18,162 nt of DNA from Pseudomonadota bacterium. Lineage in GTDB: Bacteria; Pseudomonadota; Alphaproteobacteria; Acetobacterales; Acetobacteraceae. Positions 6,883 to 14,803 of this stretch are shown here, one piece after another. Every line of letters starts with the position of its first letter. Position 1 is the first letter of the stretch. A program made the translations under genes and the position numbers. Under the pieces are notes generated by a model, which saw only the letters and a list, made by a program, of their open reading frames with translations, did no database searches and had not been told where the DNA came from. The stretch covers positions 1 to 18,162 of the forward strand of contig JAKCCP010000375.1 of assembly GCA_021841985.1 (NCBI GenBank), written 5' to 3'.

Positions 6883-7074
6883 ATGGTCGAGATCATTGAA
6901 CGCAAGCGGCTACCCTGGCATTTGCGTTGGCGCTATGGGCTGATCGCGGCCTCAATCGTGCTGTTCGCGCTATCGGCTTTGGGGGGGGTGATTGGCCTGC
7001 CCCGGCTGTTGCTCGCGTTCATCTGGACGCCGCTGCCGTTTTGCCTGGCGGGGCTGTTGGCGACGTTTCTTTGA
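6883..7074 (+). CDS. Small two-helix membrane protein, unknown
   Basis: A 63-residue frame starts at ATG 6883 (GTG 6880 is directly before it), with GAGG at 6870-6873 at suitable spacing. A basic N-terminus (ERKRLPWHLRWRYG) precedes two predicted membrane helices (around residues 20-37 and 43-62). No family is recognised. The gene for the GT90-like glycosyltransferase starts 21 bases after its stop, so the two may be one transcription unit, and the small protein could be a membrane partner. That link is only inferred from position. Confidence 0.55.
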   Translation: MVEIIERKRLPWHLRWRYGLIAASIVLFALSALGGVIGLPRLLLAFIWTPLPFCLAGLLATFL

Positions 7075-7095
7075 GAGAATGCGGCCACATAGTCC

Positions 7096-8364
7096 ATGAG
7101 CGATTTTTTTCAAAACATCGATTTTTTCTGCCGCAATATCTTGAGCCTCGAAAATTTCGCCGCGCGGGCGACGCCTGGGGAAATGCAGGAAAAACTCAAT
7201 GAAATTCTCAGCGCATATAGGCAGATGGCGGGGCTTTCGACGACTTTAGAATATGGGTTTTTTTCGATTCTTGATAATGTGCCGGCGATCCATCGCGAAT
7301 TGTGCCTGGTCCGCTGCGATGGCGACAGCGCCCGATTGCTCTTCCATCCGGATTGGCGGGGCCATTATTCGGTTTGCAGCATGGCGCGACGAAGCGCCGT
7401 GATCCTGCATCTGATCGATCGGATGGGGCGCTGGCCGCAGGCGGTGCAAGGCGAGTTCATTTGCGAACTTGGCGACAATGGCGGGTTCCCGGCCGTCGCC
7501 TTCTCCTCGCGCAGCGAGAGGGCATGCCTTGTGCCCGACCCCGACTTTTTTGAATCCCATGGCTATGACCTGCTCCGCCGCGATATTGAAGCGCAGTTTG
7601 TGCCCTGGGACTTGCGGCAGGAGGATGTGTTCTGGCGCGGCACCACCACCGGCGTGCGGCGTTTCGCGCCGCCAGCGCCTGACGCGCCAGACGATTTCCG
7701 CTGGCTTCAGCGCCTTGCACTGTGCCAGGCAGCCCGCCAGTCACCCTTACGGGCGTATTACGACATCGGCGTGGCTGGCATCGTCCACATCGATGAGCCG
7801 CATCTGCGGGCACGAATCAAAGCAGCAGATTTTCTCCGTCCGCCCGTGCCGCGGCTGGAATTCATGCGCCACAAGGCAGTGATTGTCGTCGACGGGCATG
7901 CCAATGCCTGGAGCGCGCTCTTTGTCGCCTTTCTGATGGGGGTTTGCGTTTTCAAGGTCGAGTCCGAACATGGGTATCGCCAATGGTATTATTCCCATCT
8001 GCAACCGTTCGTGCACTATGTGCCGGTAGCGGCCGATCTCTCCGATCTTGACGCAGCGTTCCTGTGGCTGCGCGAGCACGACCGCGACGCCCACGCGATC
8101 GGCGAAACCGGACGAGCGTTCGCGCGCGCCATCACCTTCGAGGCCACGCTCGACGACAGCGCCGCGCGCATTGTTCAATGGCTGCCTGACGCCAATTTCT
8201 GGCACCGAGCAGGTCCGCCGCCATCCATTCCTTCATCTGCGCCGCCGACAGCGCCACGAACCGGCGCGACACCGCCGACTTCGAGGTGCCACTGCCGGCC
8301 GATGCCGGAATGTCCCCCTCCGGCAGCCGCACCGCCCAGCCAAACCGACGGGTCGAGACATTGA
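7096..8364 (+). CDS. GT90/CAP10-type glycosyltransferase with IS-derived C-terminus
   Basis: Residues 1 to about 370 resemble the CAP10/GT90 glycosyltransferases (LPS- or capsule-modifying sugar transferases). Motifs include EDVFWRGTTTG, then RLEFMRHKAVIVVDGHAN, WSALFVAFLMGVCVFKVES and QWYYSHLQPFVHYVPVAADL. These last segments are the nucleotide-sugar-binding hallmark of the family. After W-L-P-D-A-N-F-W at about 8200 the sequence changes to a Pro/Ser/Thr-rich tail of roughly 50 residues, which is antisense to a truncated IS256-type transposase. The native 3' end has therefore been lost and replaced. The core domain is nearly complete, so activity is possible but not assured. The original end of the protein cannot be read here. 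The ribosome-binding site is poor. Confidence 0.75.
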   Translation: MSDFFQNIDFFCRNILSLENFAARATPGEMQEKLNEILSAYRQMAGLSTTLEYGFFSILDNVPAIHRELCLVRCDGDSARLLFHPDWRGHYSVCSMARRSAVILHLIDRMGRWPQAVQGEFICELGDNGGFPAVAFSSRSERACLVPDPDFFESHGYDLLRRDIEAQFVPWDLRQEDVFWRGTTTGVRRFAPPAPDAPDDFRWLQRLALCQAARQSPLRAYYDIGVAGIVHIDEPHLRARIKAADFLRPPVPRLEFMRHKAVIVVDGHANAWSALFVAFLMGVCVFKVESEHGYRQWYYSHLQPFVHYVPVAADLSDLDAAFLWLREHDRDAHAIGETGRAFARAITFEATLDDSAARIVQWLPDANFWHRAGPPPSIPSSAPPTAPRTGATPPTSRCHCRPMPECPPPAAAPPSQTDGSRH

Positions 8365-8698
8365 TCAGCATCAGGTTCATCGCCCAGCGGCCCAGCAGAT
8401 CTTCCGAACGCGCCGCCTCCCAGCTCGGCAGCGTCATCTCCTGGCCGTTGCGAGCACGCACCCGCGGCCGGTCCAGCGACACCTTGCCGCCATGGAACCC
8501 GATCTTGCCCGGCGTCTTGCCCCAACGGTGGCCGGCCTTGCCGTCCTTGTGGCCATAGCGCGGGCCGCACAGATCGTCCGCGTCCTGCCCCATCATCCGG
8601 CTCAAGGCGCTCACCCCCGCCGTCAGGCAAAAATACTCGAAACTCGTCCCAACTTGCCGCCAGGCTTCGGCAACCGTCGCCTCTGGCACAGCACTCAT
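8207..8698 (-). pseudogene. Truncated IS256-type transposase (N-terminal half)
   Basis: From ATG 8698 the minus strand encodes AEAWRQVGTSFEYFCLTAG, GKAGHRWGKTPGKIGFHGGK, DRPRVRARNGQEMTLPSW, LLGRWAMNLMLINVSTRRFG and SKSAVSRRFVALSAAQMKEW. This is the N-terminal part of a mutator (IS256)-type transposase subgroup found in alphaproteobacteria. Homology stops after MAADL near 8207, where the first catalytic Asp region should follow. The open frame continues only because it reads antisense through the glycosyltransferase. About 164 codons are left of an expected roughly 400. It cannot be active. Confidence 0.8.
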
Positions 8699-8755
8699 TG
8701 TCTCGCTACCCTTACCCACGGCGTTGCTCTCCTTTGTGGATCCAGCACCCCGAGC

Positions 8756-8932
8756 CTACAGCCTCAAGGCGGGCAACGCCGCTCGGAAAGTTTCAACAGA
8801 CGCCGGGACATCCCCGATCTCGCCCACCTTGGATTTCAGCCGGGCGATTTCGTCATCGCGATCATCCCGCTCGCGTTCCTTCAGGGCCGTCTCAGCGCCT
8901 GCAAGCGCCCGCTCGCGTGGGGTGCGGCACGG
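8756..8932 (-). pseudogene. Relic resembling an IS3-type OrfA C-terminus
   Basis: The minus-strand frame between stops reads RERALAGAETALKERERDDR and then DDEIARLKSKVGEI, ending at TAG 8758-8756. A charged helix followed by EIARLKSKVGE resembles the coiled-coil tail of IS3-family OrfA proteins (EIARLxxKVGELT). The remaining residues (GDVPASVETFRAALPALRL) do not match and no start codon is present. It sits directly upstream of the IS256-type relic. The rest of 8700-9289 shows no gene that I can support. Confidence 0.35.
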
Positions 8933-8988
8933 TTAACTGAGACATCCGGCTGCGCCGATTCCCGTCTGACCGCGAAGACGCACTCCCC

Positions 8989-9008
8989 TGTGGGCAAGGC
9001 TGCCCACA
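8989..9008. repeat. Perfect 8-bp hairpin, 4-base loop
   Basis: TGTGGGCA (8989-8996), loop AGGC, TGCCCACA (9001-9008). There is no T-tract on either side, so a classical terminator is unlikely. It may be an end structure of one of the IS relics. Confidence 0.6.
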
Positions 9009-9289
9009 AGCTTCACGGCGCTATAGCAGCCAGAAGAATGGATTCTGAATGCAATTCCGAGGATCATGACAACCAGCAACCGGGAACCAGCCTTAGCTTA
9101 TTCTTCCCGGGAGACTGCCCAACTCCCCGGCACCGCCGCAGGCAAGCTATTGTAGTATCTCACGCAAATGGCTACAACGAATCTGTCTGCTTCAGCGGGG
9201 GTATTTTCAAGACTGCCCTGCCGCGGTTGACTGATTGAGAGGTCGCGGTTCGTGATGGAGAAGGGCTATCCGATCCGGGGCAGAGTGCA

Positions 9290-9982
9290 ATGAGCCAGCT
9301 GCAAGGCATCCGCGCCTGCATCTTCGACGCCTACGGCACGATCTTCGACTTCGCCTCCGCCGCAGCGCACTGCACGGATATTCCCGACGATAAGCGTGCC
9401 GCGCTGACCAACCTGTGGCGCGATAAGCAGTTACAATACACGTGGCTGCGCTCGCTGCAGGGCCGCTACGCCGACTTCTGGCAGGTGACGGGCGAGGCGC
9501 TCGACTTCACGCTTGACAGCCTGGGGATCGCGACGCCTGCCCTGCGGGACCGTCTGATGGACCTCTATCTGACGCTGTCGGCCTTCCCCGAAGTGCCCGG
9601 CACGCTGAGGCGCTTGCGAGAAGCCGGTTTCGTCACCGCCATCCTGTCCAACGGCTCGCCGGCGATGCTCGGCGCCGCGGTGCGCGGCGCGGGCTTGCAG
9701 GATCTGCTCGATGCGGTGCTGTCAGCCGACGCGGTGCAGGTCTTCAAGACGCATCCGCGCGTTTACGAATATGGCCTGCAACAACTCGGGATGCGGGCGG
9801 AGCAGGTTTCGTTCCAGTCGTCCAACGCCTGGGACGCCTTCGCGGCCTCCGCTTATGGGATGCGCGTGGTGTGGTGCAACCGCTACGGCCAGCCGCGCGA
9901 GCGGCTGCCGGGCGCGCCGGATCGTGAGGTGCGTAGCCTTGCGGAACTCCCGGCACTCCTTGAGATAACTATCCGACCTTAA
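9290..9982 (+). CDS. Haloacid dehalogenase, type II (L-2-haloacid dehalogenase)
   Basis: This 230-residue HAD-superfamily enzyme has the size of type II L-2-haloacid dehalogenases, which hydrolyse L-2-haloalkanoates to D-2-hydroxyalkanoates. The residues named for the L-DEX enzyme are all present with a shift of 2-3: nucleophile D13 in FDAYGT, T17, R44 in WRDKQLQYTW, S120 in ILSNG, K153, Y159, and S177/N179/D182 in SSNAWD. The family segment YTWLRSLQGRYADFW is also there. No metal-binding cap is expected and it should be cytosolic. It stands alone between two gene-poor stretches with no neighbouring transporter or regulator, so the physiological substrate is open. Confidence 0.92.
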   Translation: MSQLQGIRACIFDAYGTIFDFASAAAHCTDIPDDKRAALTNLWRDKQLQYTWLRSLQGRYADFWQVTGEALDFTLDSLGIATPALRDRLMDLYLTLSAFPEVPGTLRRLREAGFVTAILSNGSPAMLGAAVRGAGLQDLLDAVLSADAVQVFKTHPRVYEYGLQQLGMRAEQVSFQSSNAWDAFAASAYGMRVVWCNRYGQPRERLPGAPDREVRSLAELPALLEITIRP

Positions 9983-10094
9983 CCAAGGGAAGAAACTGAA
10001 CCGCGCCAGGTTTGCCGGAGGTCCTTTGGTTTGAGTTGCCACCGTAGCCATCTCGTTCAGTTGTTCATAGTATGGCGCTTCGGCCACGGCGAGG

Positions 10095-10128
10095 CGGTTC
10101 ATGGGGCTTTCGCTACACCCATGAACCG
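10095..10128. repeat. 11-bp perfect inverted repeat with 12-base loop
   Basis: CGGTTCATGGG (10095-10105) and CCCATGAACCG (10118-10128) are exact reverse complements around GCTTTCGCTACA. No T-tract follows on either strand. It could be an operator, an RNA stem or a trace of a mobile element. Confidence 0.8.
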
Positions 10129-10171
10129 GAACAGCGTCTTGCGTCCGCTCGCGAGGGCGCTCTTGCAAGCC

Positions 10172-10188
10172 GGGCCGCATCGCGGCCC
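10172..10188. repeat. 7-bp GC hairpin with 3-base loop
   Basis: GGGCCGC (10172-10178), loop ATC, GCGGCCC (10182-10188). This is a very stable stem. CTTGCC, not a T-run, follows on the plus strand, so it is not a standard intrinsic terminator. Confidence 0.7.
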
Positions 10189-10493
10189 CTTGCCGCGCGC
10201 ACGGCGCCAGCGGTAGCAACCATGGACAGCGCGAGCTTGCGGCCTCCGGCACGATCGGAACAGCGATCACGCAGCGATGCGGAAAAACAAAACGTTTCGG
10301 TCAGCGGCATGGAATCAGCCGGTGCCACGCGCTGGACGTGCAATCAGGTGACGATCCCGCCGCAGTGGCACGATTGACTTTCCGGCGCAAAGCCGACATG
10401 GCGTTGCTACGATGGGGTCGGGGAAAGAGCGATGCACTGTTGGACGTGTGTGAACTTTGACGAAAATGTGCATGGCGAGAGATTTTCCTCAGA

Positions 10494-10895
10494 ATGACTA
10501 AAAGAAATACCCCCATGCCCATTCCCTTTGATGCGCGCGAGCGCGATCTGATCCGCCGTGAGTTCGGTATTCATTTCAGTCAGCCGTCGTATCTGGCCGA
10601 CGGCATCCTGCTCCGCACCTGGCGCGCGGGGCCGGAGAAGGACAAGCCGAAAATACCCCCCGCGGTGCGTAGCATGCTGGCGCGTGGCCTGGTGGAAATC
10701 CGCCCCGGCACCTATGGCTGGCGCGCCTTTTTCACAGAGGCGGGGATCGCCGGCGTCAAGGCGCTGCTCGCCGACGGCCGGCGGATGGATGCGAAAACCT
10801 ACGCGCATCTGCGCGAGGAACTGGGACTGACGGCGTCGGGTGCGACAGCCGCCGATGATCAAGCTGATTTGGCACACAACGAAAGAGAGACATAA
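10494..10895 (+). CDS. Winged-helix-like hypothetical protein, first gene of helicase cluster
   Basis: The 133-residue protein is not assigned to a named family. Residues about 12-115 are a compact alpha/beta region; PPAVRSMLARGLVEI, YGWRAFFTEAG and IAGVKALLADG resemble the recognition helix and wing of a winged-helix domain. The C-terminal 20 residues are acidic and polar. A second in-frame ATG at 10515 is possible, but the first is preceded by GCGAGAG, so 10494 is kept. The stop TAA is directly followed by the ATG of the H1-like gene, so the two are surely cotranscribed. A DNA-binding or regulatory role would suit the neighbours but is inferred. Confidence 0.7.
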   Translation: MTKRNTPMPIPFDARERDLIRREFGIHFSQPSYLADGILLRTWRAGPEKDKPKIPPAVRSMLARGLVEIRPGTYGWRAFFTEAGIAGVKALLADGRRMDAKTYAHLREELGLTASGATAADDQADLAHNERET

Positions 10896-11291
10896 ATGGC
10901 ACGAGCAGCAACAACACGGACAACGGCCAAGCGCGGCACGCGCGGCAAGGCGGCGGCCAAGGTGACGGGCCGGGCGAAAGCGGTGAAAAAATCTCCGCCC
11001 GCCAAGACCGCGCGCACGATGAAGGCCGCCAAGCCGGCGCGTGTCGCCGGCGCGGGGAAACAGGAACTCACCGGGCGCATCGAGCAACTCGAGCGCAGCA
11101 CTGCCTCGCTCCGCACCCGGCATTCCGAATTGAAGCGCGCGCTCGCCGACCTCACGGCGCGGCTTGAGGCACGGGAAGGCGCGCCAGCGGCGGCGAGCAA
11201 GCCCCCCCGGCGCGGCGGGCGACGCGCGGCGACCCCCGCCGCAGTTACCGACATGCCGGAGGCCGCCGAGAGCGAGCCCGATCTCGAATAG
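10896..11291 (+). CDS. Histone-H1-like Ala/Lys-rich coiled-coil protein
   Basis: The first 55 residues are low-complexity Ala/Lys/Arg/Thr (TAKRGTRGKAAAKVTGRAKA, KKSPPAKTARTMKAAKPARV), like bacterial H1-type nucleoid proteins. Residues about 56-95 form a heptad-like helix (LTGRIEQLERSTASLRTRHS, ELKRALADLTARLEAREG), so it probably oligomerises. A basic patch (KPPRRGGRRA) and an acidic tail end the protein. The basic arm suggests non-specific DNA or RNA binding. GAGAGA precedes the ATG, which abuts the stop of the upstream gene. It lies just before a SNF2-type helicase. Composition makes true family assignment unreliable. Confidence 0.75.
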   Translation: MARAATTRTTAKRGTRGKAAAKVTGRAKAVKKSPPAKTARTMKAAKPARVAGAGKQELTGRIEQLERSTASLRTRHSELKRALADLTARLEAREGAPAAASKPPRRGGRRAATPAAVTDMPEAAESEPDLE

Positions 11292-11310
11292 CCCGCGCCG
11301 GAGTGCTGGC

Positions 11311-13605
11311 ATGCCCTCGGAAAAATCCCCCGACACGGCGGGCCTGCCGCTCTTCGATCCCGATCCCGCGGAGGGCGAGCGCCTGCTCTGGGTCGAGCGG
11401 CTGCGCGCCGCCCTCGAGGCGCGGTCGGCGGCAGCGCTCAGCGTCGCGGAGGCGGCGCTCCGCGCCCTGCCGGCCGATCCGGAAATTCTCCTGCTCGCGG
11501 CATTGACCGCACTCGCAACGCGGCGGCCCGAACGCGCGCTTGCCCTGCTCAAGCGCTACGGCAAGCGCTATCTGCCGGGCAAGCCGGTTGCCTTGCTCAA
11601 GGCGCTGGCGCTCGGCCTGCAGGGACATTTTGTCCGTGCCTGGAGCCTCCTCGAAGAAGAGGGGCTGACCAGCGAGGATACCGCCGCGCGCTGGTTTGTC
11701 GGTTCTCATGGCATGTTCGGCTGGCTCGCCGAGGCTTTGCGCGAAATCCGGGTGGAGCGATTGCGCACCGCGCGGCGATCGCATCCCACGCCCCCCGTGC
11801 GCCCGGCGCGGCCACACAAACCTGCTTCACCCGCGCCGAAACCCACTCCCGCGCCGCTCCCGGCGCTGCCCGATCTGCCCCGTCTGGCGGCGCGCCTCGA
11901 TATCGCCTTCGAGATCGCCGATCCCGCGGCGATCCTGGTGGAGGCCGAAGGCGAGGCCGATGCCGGAACCTGGTTTCGCCTGCGCGAGGAACTCAACCGG
12001 CTCAGCCTGTTCGAAGGTTTCGACGAACTGCTCTGCCTGCCGACGCTCCGCGATGTCGAGGCGCACTGGTATCAGATCGAGACGGTGCGCAAGGTGCTCA
12101 AGCAATATCGCGGCCGCGTGCTGCTGGCCGACGAGGTCGGGCTCGGCAAGACCATCGAGGCCGGCATGATCCTCAAGGAATACGCGCTGCGCGGCATGGC
12201 CGAGCGTATCCTGATCCTCACTCCCGCCGCCCTGGTCGGGCAGTGGCGCGACGAGATGGCGGAAAAATTCGGCCTCGACTGCGCCACCAGCCACGATCCC
12301 CTTCTGCGCGAGGATCCGCAGCGGTTCTGGGCAAAGCCGCGCGTCATCACCTCGATCGCGGCAGCGCGGCGCAAGGAGCACGCCGAGACCCTCGCCGGGC
12401 TGAGCTATGACGTGGTGGTGGTCGATGAGGCGCACCATCTGCGCGATCAGGCGAGCGCCAGCTACCGGCTGGTCAACAGCCTGCGCAAGCGGTTTCTCCT
12501 GCTGCTCTCGGCAACCCCGGTGCAGAACAGCCTGCTCGAACTCTACAACCTGCTGACCCTGCTCAAGCCCGGCATTTTCAAGACCGCCAAGGAATTCCGT
12601 GCCCTCTACATGGTGCCGGGCAAGCCGCGCGAGCCGACCAACCGCGCGCGGCTGCGCGATCTGATGCGCGGCGTGATGGTGCGCAATACCCGCGCCCTCG
12701 CTTCGTTGCGCCTGCCTCGCCGGCATGCCTCGACCTTGCGTGTCACGCCGGGCGAGGCCGAGGCCGAGGGCTATCGCGCGCTGACCACGCTGGTGCGGGA
12801 AGTCGCCGCCGCCGGGCAGCATCGCCTGGCGGTGCAGCATCTGCTGGCGGCGGCGGGATCCTCGCCCGCCGCGGCCGCCGCCGCCGTTCTCCGTTTTGCC
12901 GAGCGGAACCCGGACGATGCCCGCTGGCAGGCACTCGGCGAACGTCTCGGCGGCATCGGCATGGGGGCCAAGGAGGCGACGCTGCTGCGTCTTCTGGGCC
13001 AGAATCCGGCCGAGAAGAAAATGGTCTTCGTGCATCATCGCGACAGCATGACGCATCTCGCGGAGCGTCTGCAGAGCGAGGGAAGGCCCTTCGCGCGGTT
13101 CGACGGCGCGATGTCGGGGCCGGAGAAGGATCGGGCAGTGGCGGCGTTTCGCGACGAGGTGCCGCTGTTGCTGTGCAGCGAGTCGGGCGGCGAGGGGCGC
13201 AATCTGCAATTCTGCAACACGCTGATCAATTTCGACATCCCGTGGAACCCGATGGCGATCGAGCAGCGCATCGGGCGCATCGACCGGATCGGCCAGGCCC
13301 GCGAAGTGTTCATTTTCAACCTCGCCACCGCCGGCACCATCGAGGACGAAGTGCTGCGCATTCTCGACGAGAAGATCAACATGTTCGAACTGGTGGTGGG
13401 CGAGGTCGGCGCCATTCTCGGCGAACTCGACGAACAGCAGGATTTTTCCACCCTGGTTCTCGAAGCCTGGCTGCGCACCACCGAGCCCGACCGCGTGGCC
13501 GCCTTCGCCGCGTTGGAAAATCAGATCCTTACGGCGCGGCAACAATATGACGGGGTGAAGGCGCTCGACGAAGCGCTGTTCGGAGATGATCTGGATGCCG
13601 CATGA
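11311..13605 (+). CDS. SNF2/RapA-type DEAD/DEAH-box helicase with TPR-like N-terminus
   Basis: The start at 11311 has GGAG about 8 bases upstream; an earlier in-frame ATG lies inside the H1-like gene. The 764 residues divide into three parts. An Ala/Leu-rich helical repeat region comes first (about 15-125; LPADPEILLLAALTALA, PGKPVALLKALALGLQGH). A Pro/Arg-rich linker follows (155-190), then a full SF2 motor. Motor motifs are Walker A DEVGLGKT (274-281), VDEAHHLRD (371-379), LLSATPVQN, SESGGEGRNLQ (623-633) and QRIGRIDRIGQ (652-662). SNF2-type ATPases translocate on duplex DNA or displace RNA polymerase (RapA). No nuclease or HNH domain is visible. It overlaps the next gene by 11 bases, so the zinc-knuckle protein is a likely partner. 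Confidence 0.9.
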   Translation: MPSEKSPDTAGLPLFDPDPAEGERLLWVERLRAALEARSAAALSVAEAALRALPADPEILLLAALTALATRRPERALALLKRYGKRYLPGKPVALLKALALGLQGHFVRAWSLLEEEGLTSEDTAARWFVGSHGMFGWLAEALREIRVERLRTARRSHPTPPVRPARPHKPASPAPKPTPAPLPALPDLPRLAARLDIAFEIADPAAILVEAEGEADAGTWFRLREELNRLSLFEGFDELLCLPTLRDVEAHWYQIETVRKVLKQYRGRVLLADEVGLGKTIEAGMILKEYALRGMAERILILTPAALVGQWRDEMAEKFGLDCATSHDPLLREDPQRFWAKPRVITSIAAARRKEHAETLAGLSYDVVVVDEAHHLRDQASASYRLVNSLRKRFLLLLSATPVQNSLLELYNLLTLLKPGIFKTAKEFRALYMVPGKPREPTNRARLRDLMRGVMVRNTRALASLRLPRRHASTLRVTPGEAEAEGYRALTTLVREVAAAGQHRLAVQHLLAAAGSSPAAAAAAVLRFAERNPDDARWQALGERLGGIGMGAKEATLLRLLGQNPAEKKMVFVHHRDSMTHLAERLQSEGRPFARFDGAMSGPEKDRAVAAFRDEVPLLLCSESGGEGRNLQFCNTLINFDIPWNPMAIEQRIGRIDRIGQAREVFIFNLATAGTIEDEVLRILDEKINMFELVVGEVGAILGELDEQQDFSTLVLEAWLRTTEPDRVAAFAALENQILTARQQYDGVKALDEALFGDDLDAA

Positions 13606-14803
13606 AGGGGGGGCGCCTGAGAAATCTCCATCCGAGGTGAGCCGGCTACAGCGCTTCGCCGGCGCGCTGCTGGCCGAGGCGGGGGCGCTGGTCGAGCCGA
13701 TCGTGCCCGGTGAGATCGAGATTCTGGCCCCACTTGAGGTGCAGCAGGCCCTGGGGGTTGCGGATCTCTGCCGGCTCGGCTTCGGCGCCACCGTGACGCC
13801 GGGGGCGCTCCGTGTCGGGATCGAGAGCGACTGGCTCGATCGCTTCGCCCGCTTGCTCGATAACCGCGGCCGCGCGCGGCGCCGCACCCTCCGCCCGGAA
13901 TGGCGGGCGCCGGCCGACCCCGAGCGGGTGCTCGGCCACGAATTGATCCTGGATAACGCCACCTTCCGGCTGCTCGGCGTGGCCGCGGCCTGGACGCACT
14001 ATCTGGTGTTCGCCTTCCGCTACGCCGCGGTCTCGGAGGAAAAGCGCGAGGGCCTGCTCCACCTCGGCCTCAATCTCGCCACCGGCGCGCTGCCGGATGC
14101 CGTGCTGGCGGGACTCACGCCGTGGTTGGCCGAGGCCGAGGAGGATGCGCCCGCGCCGCCAGCGGAGGCCATGCCGACGTCGTGGGAGCGCAAGCGTGTG
14201 CTGGATGTGCTCGCCCGCGCCCTGCCGCCGCGGCTCGATGCGGCGCTCGCGCCTTTCGTCAAAACCCTCCACCGCCGGCTCGAGCGCGATCAGGACCGCC
14301 TGCACGGCTACCATAACGACCTCCATCACGAGGCGCTGCGCCGCGCCGCGCAACTCGCCGCCGACGATCCCGGACAAGCCCGCGAGGCGCAGCGCGGGAC
14401 GGCGATCGCGCATGAGTATCGCGCCAAACTCGACGATCTCGCCCGCCAATACGCGCTCCGGGTAAGTGTCGCCTGGGTACAGACGCTGGAACTGGTGATG
14501 CCGGTGCAGCGGTTTTCGGTGCAGCTCCGCCGGCGCAAGGCGGAACGGACGCTTGAACTCGACTGGAACCCCCTGGCGCGCCGGCTGGAAACCCCGCCCT
14601 GCGCGTTCAGCTATGGCTCCGAACGGCCGCGCCTGGTTTGCGACGACGCGCTGCATCTCGTCATCCCCGCCGGGCTCGCGCCCTGCGCGCATTGCGGCAA
14701 ACCCTTCTGCCGCGCCTGCCACCCGGCACGCTGCCCGAAATGCGACCACGCGGAAGCGAGAACGGCGATGCTGAAAATTTCTCCGCGCGAGCGATCGCCA
14801 TGA
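13595..14803 (+). CDS. Coiled-coil protein with C-terminal six-cysteine zinc knuckle, helicase partner
   Basis: ATG 13595 (GGAG 9 bases upstream, overlapping the helicase stop) is preferred over ATG 13586, which leaves no room for a ribosome-binding site. The 402-residue protein has three regions. The N-terminal domain includes FGATVTPGALRVGIESDWLD, and its pattern is loosely reminiscent of YqhG, the partner of the SNF2-type helicase YqhH in Bacillus. A long helical middle includes LHRRLERDQDRLHGYHNDLH. The C-terminus holds CAHCGKPFCRACHPARCPKC (C364, C367, C372, C375, C380, C383), enough for one or two zinc ions. I do not recognise the family as a whole. Tight coupling to the helicase suggests a stable complex, with the zinc knuckle touching nucleic acid or protein. 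Confidence 0.78.
   Translation: MPHEGGAPEKSPSEVSRLQRFAGALLAEAGALVEPIVPGEIEILAPLEVQQALGVADLCRLGFGATVTPGALRVGIESDWLDRFARLLDNRGRARRRTLRPEWRAPADPERVLGHELILDNATFRLLGVAAAWTHYLVFAFRYAAVSEEKREGLLHLGLNLATGALPDAVLAGLTPWLAEAEEDAPAPPAEAMPTSWERKRVLDVLARALPPRLDAALAPFVKTLHRRLERDQDRLHGYHNDLHHEALRRAAQLAADDPGQAREAQRGTAIAHEYRAKLDDLARQYALRVSVAWVQTLELVMPVQRFSVQLRRRKAERTLELDWNPLARRLETPPCAFSYGSERPRLVCDDALHLVIPAGLAPCAHCGKPFCRACHPARCPKCDHAEARTAMLKISPRERSP

Larger units (their letters stand above)
9983..10493. other. Gene-poor 511-base stretch rich in palindromes
   Basis: I find no coding frame with recognisable protein character on either strand. Open frames here lack family motifs and ribosome-binding sites. The stretch holds an 11-bp inverted repeat (10095-10128), the 8-base palindromes CTCGCGAG (10149-10156) and CTTGCAAG (10162-10169), and a tight GC hairpin (10172-10188), all within about 95 bases. 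The 3' part should hold the promoter of the cluster starting at 10494; I could not pick out a convincing -35/-10 pair. Confidence 0.6.

Noticed and set aside
6692..6883. Open frame across the tRNA-Leu gene
   Set aside because: It covers the whole tRNA and has shadow composition.
8048..9238. 396-codon open frame on the plus strand
   Set aside because: It overlaps the glycosyltransferase in another frame and then runs antisense through IS relics; low-complexity Arg/Pro/His-rich, with no homology seen.
11827..13962. 711-codon open frame on the minus strand
   Set aside because: It is antisense to the SNF2 helicase, whose motifs are complete; the frame exists because GC-rich codons rarely give stops in the opposite strand.
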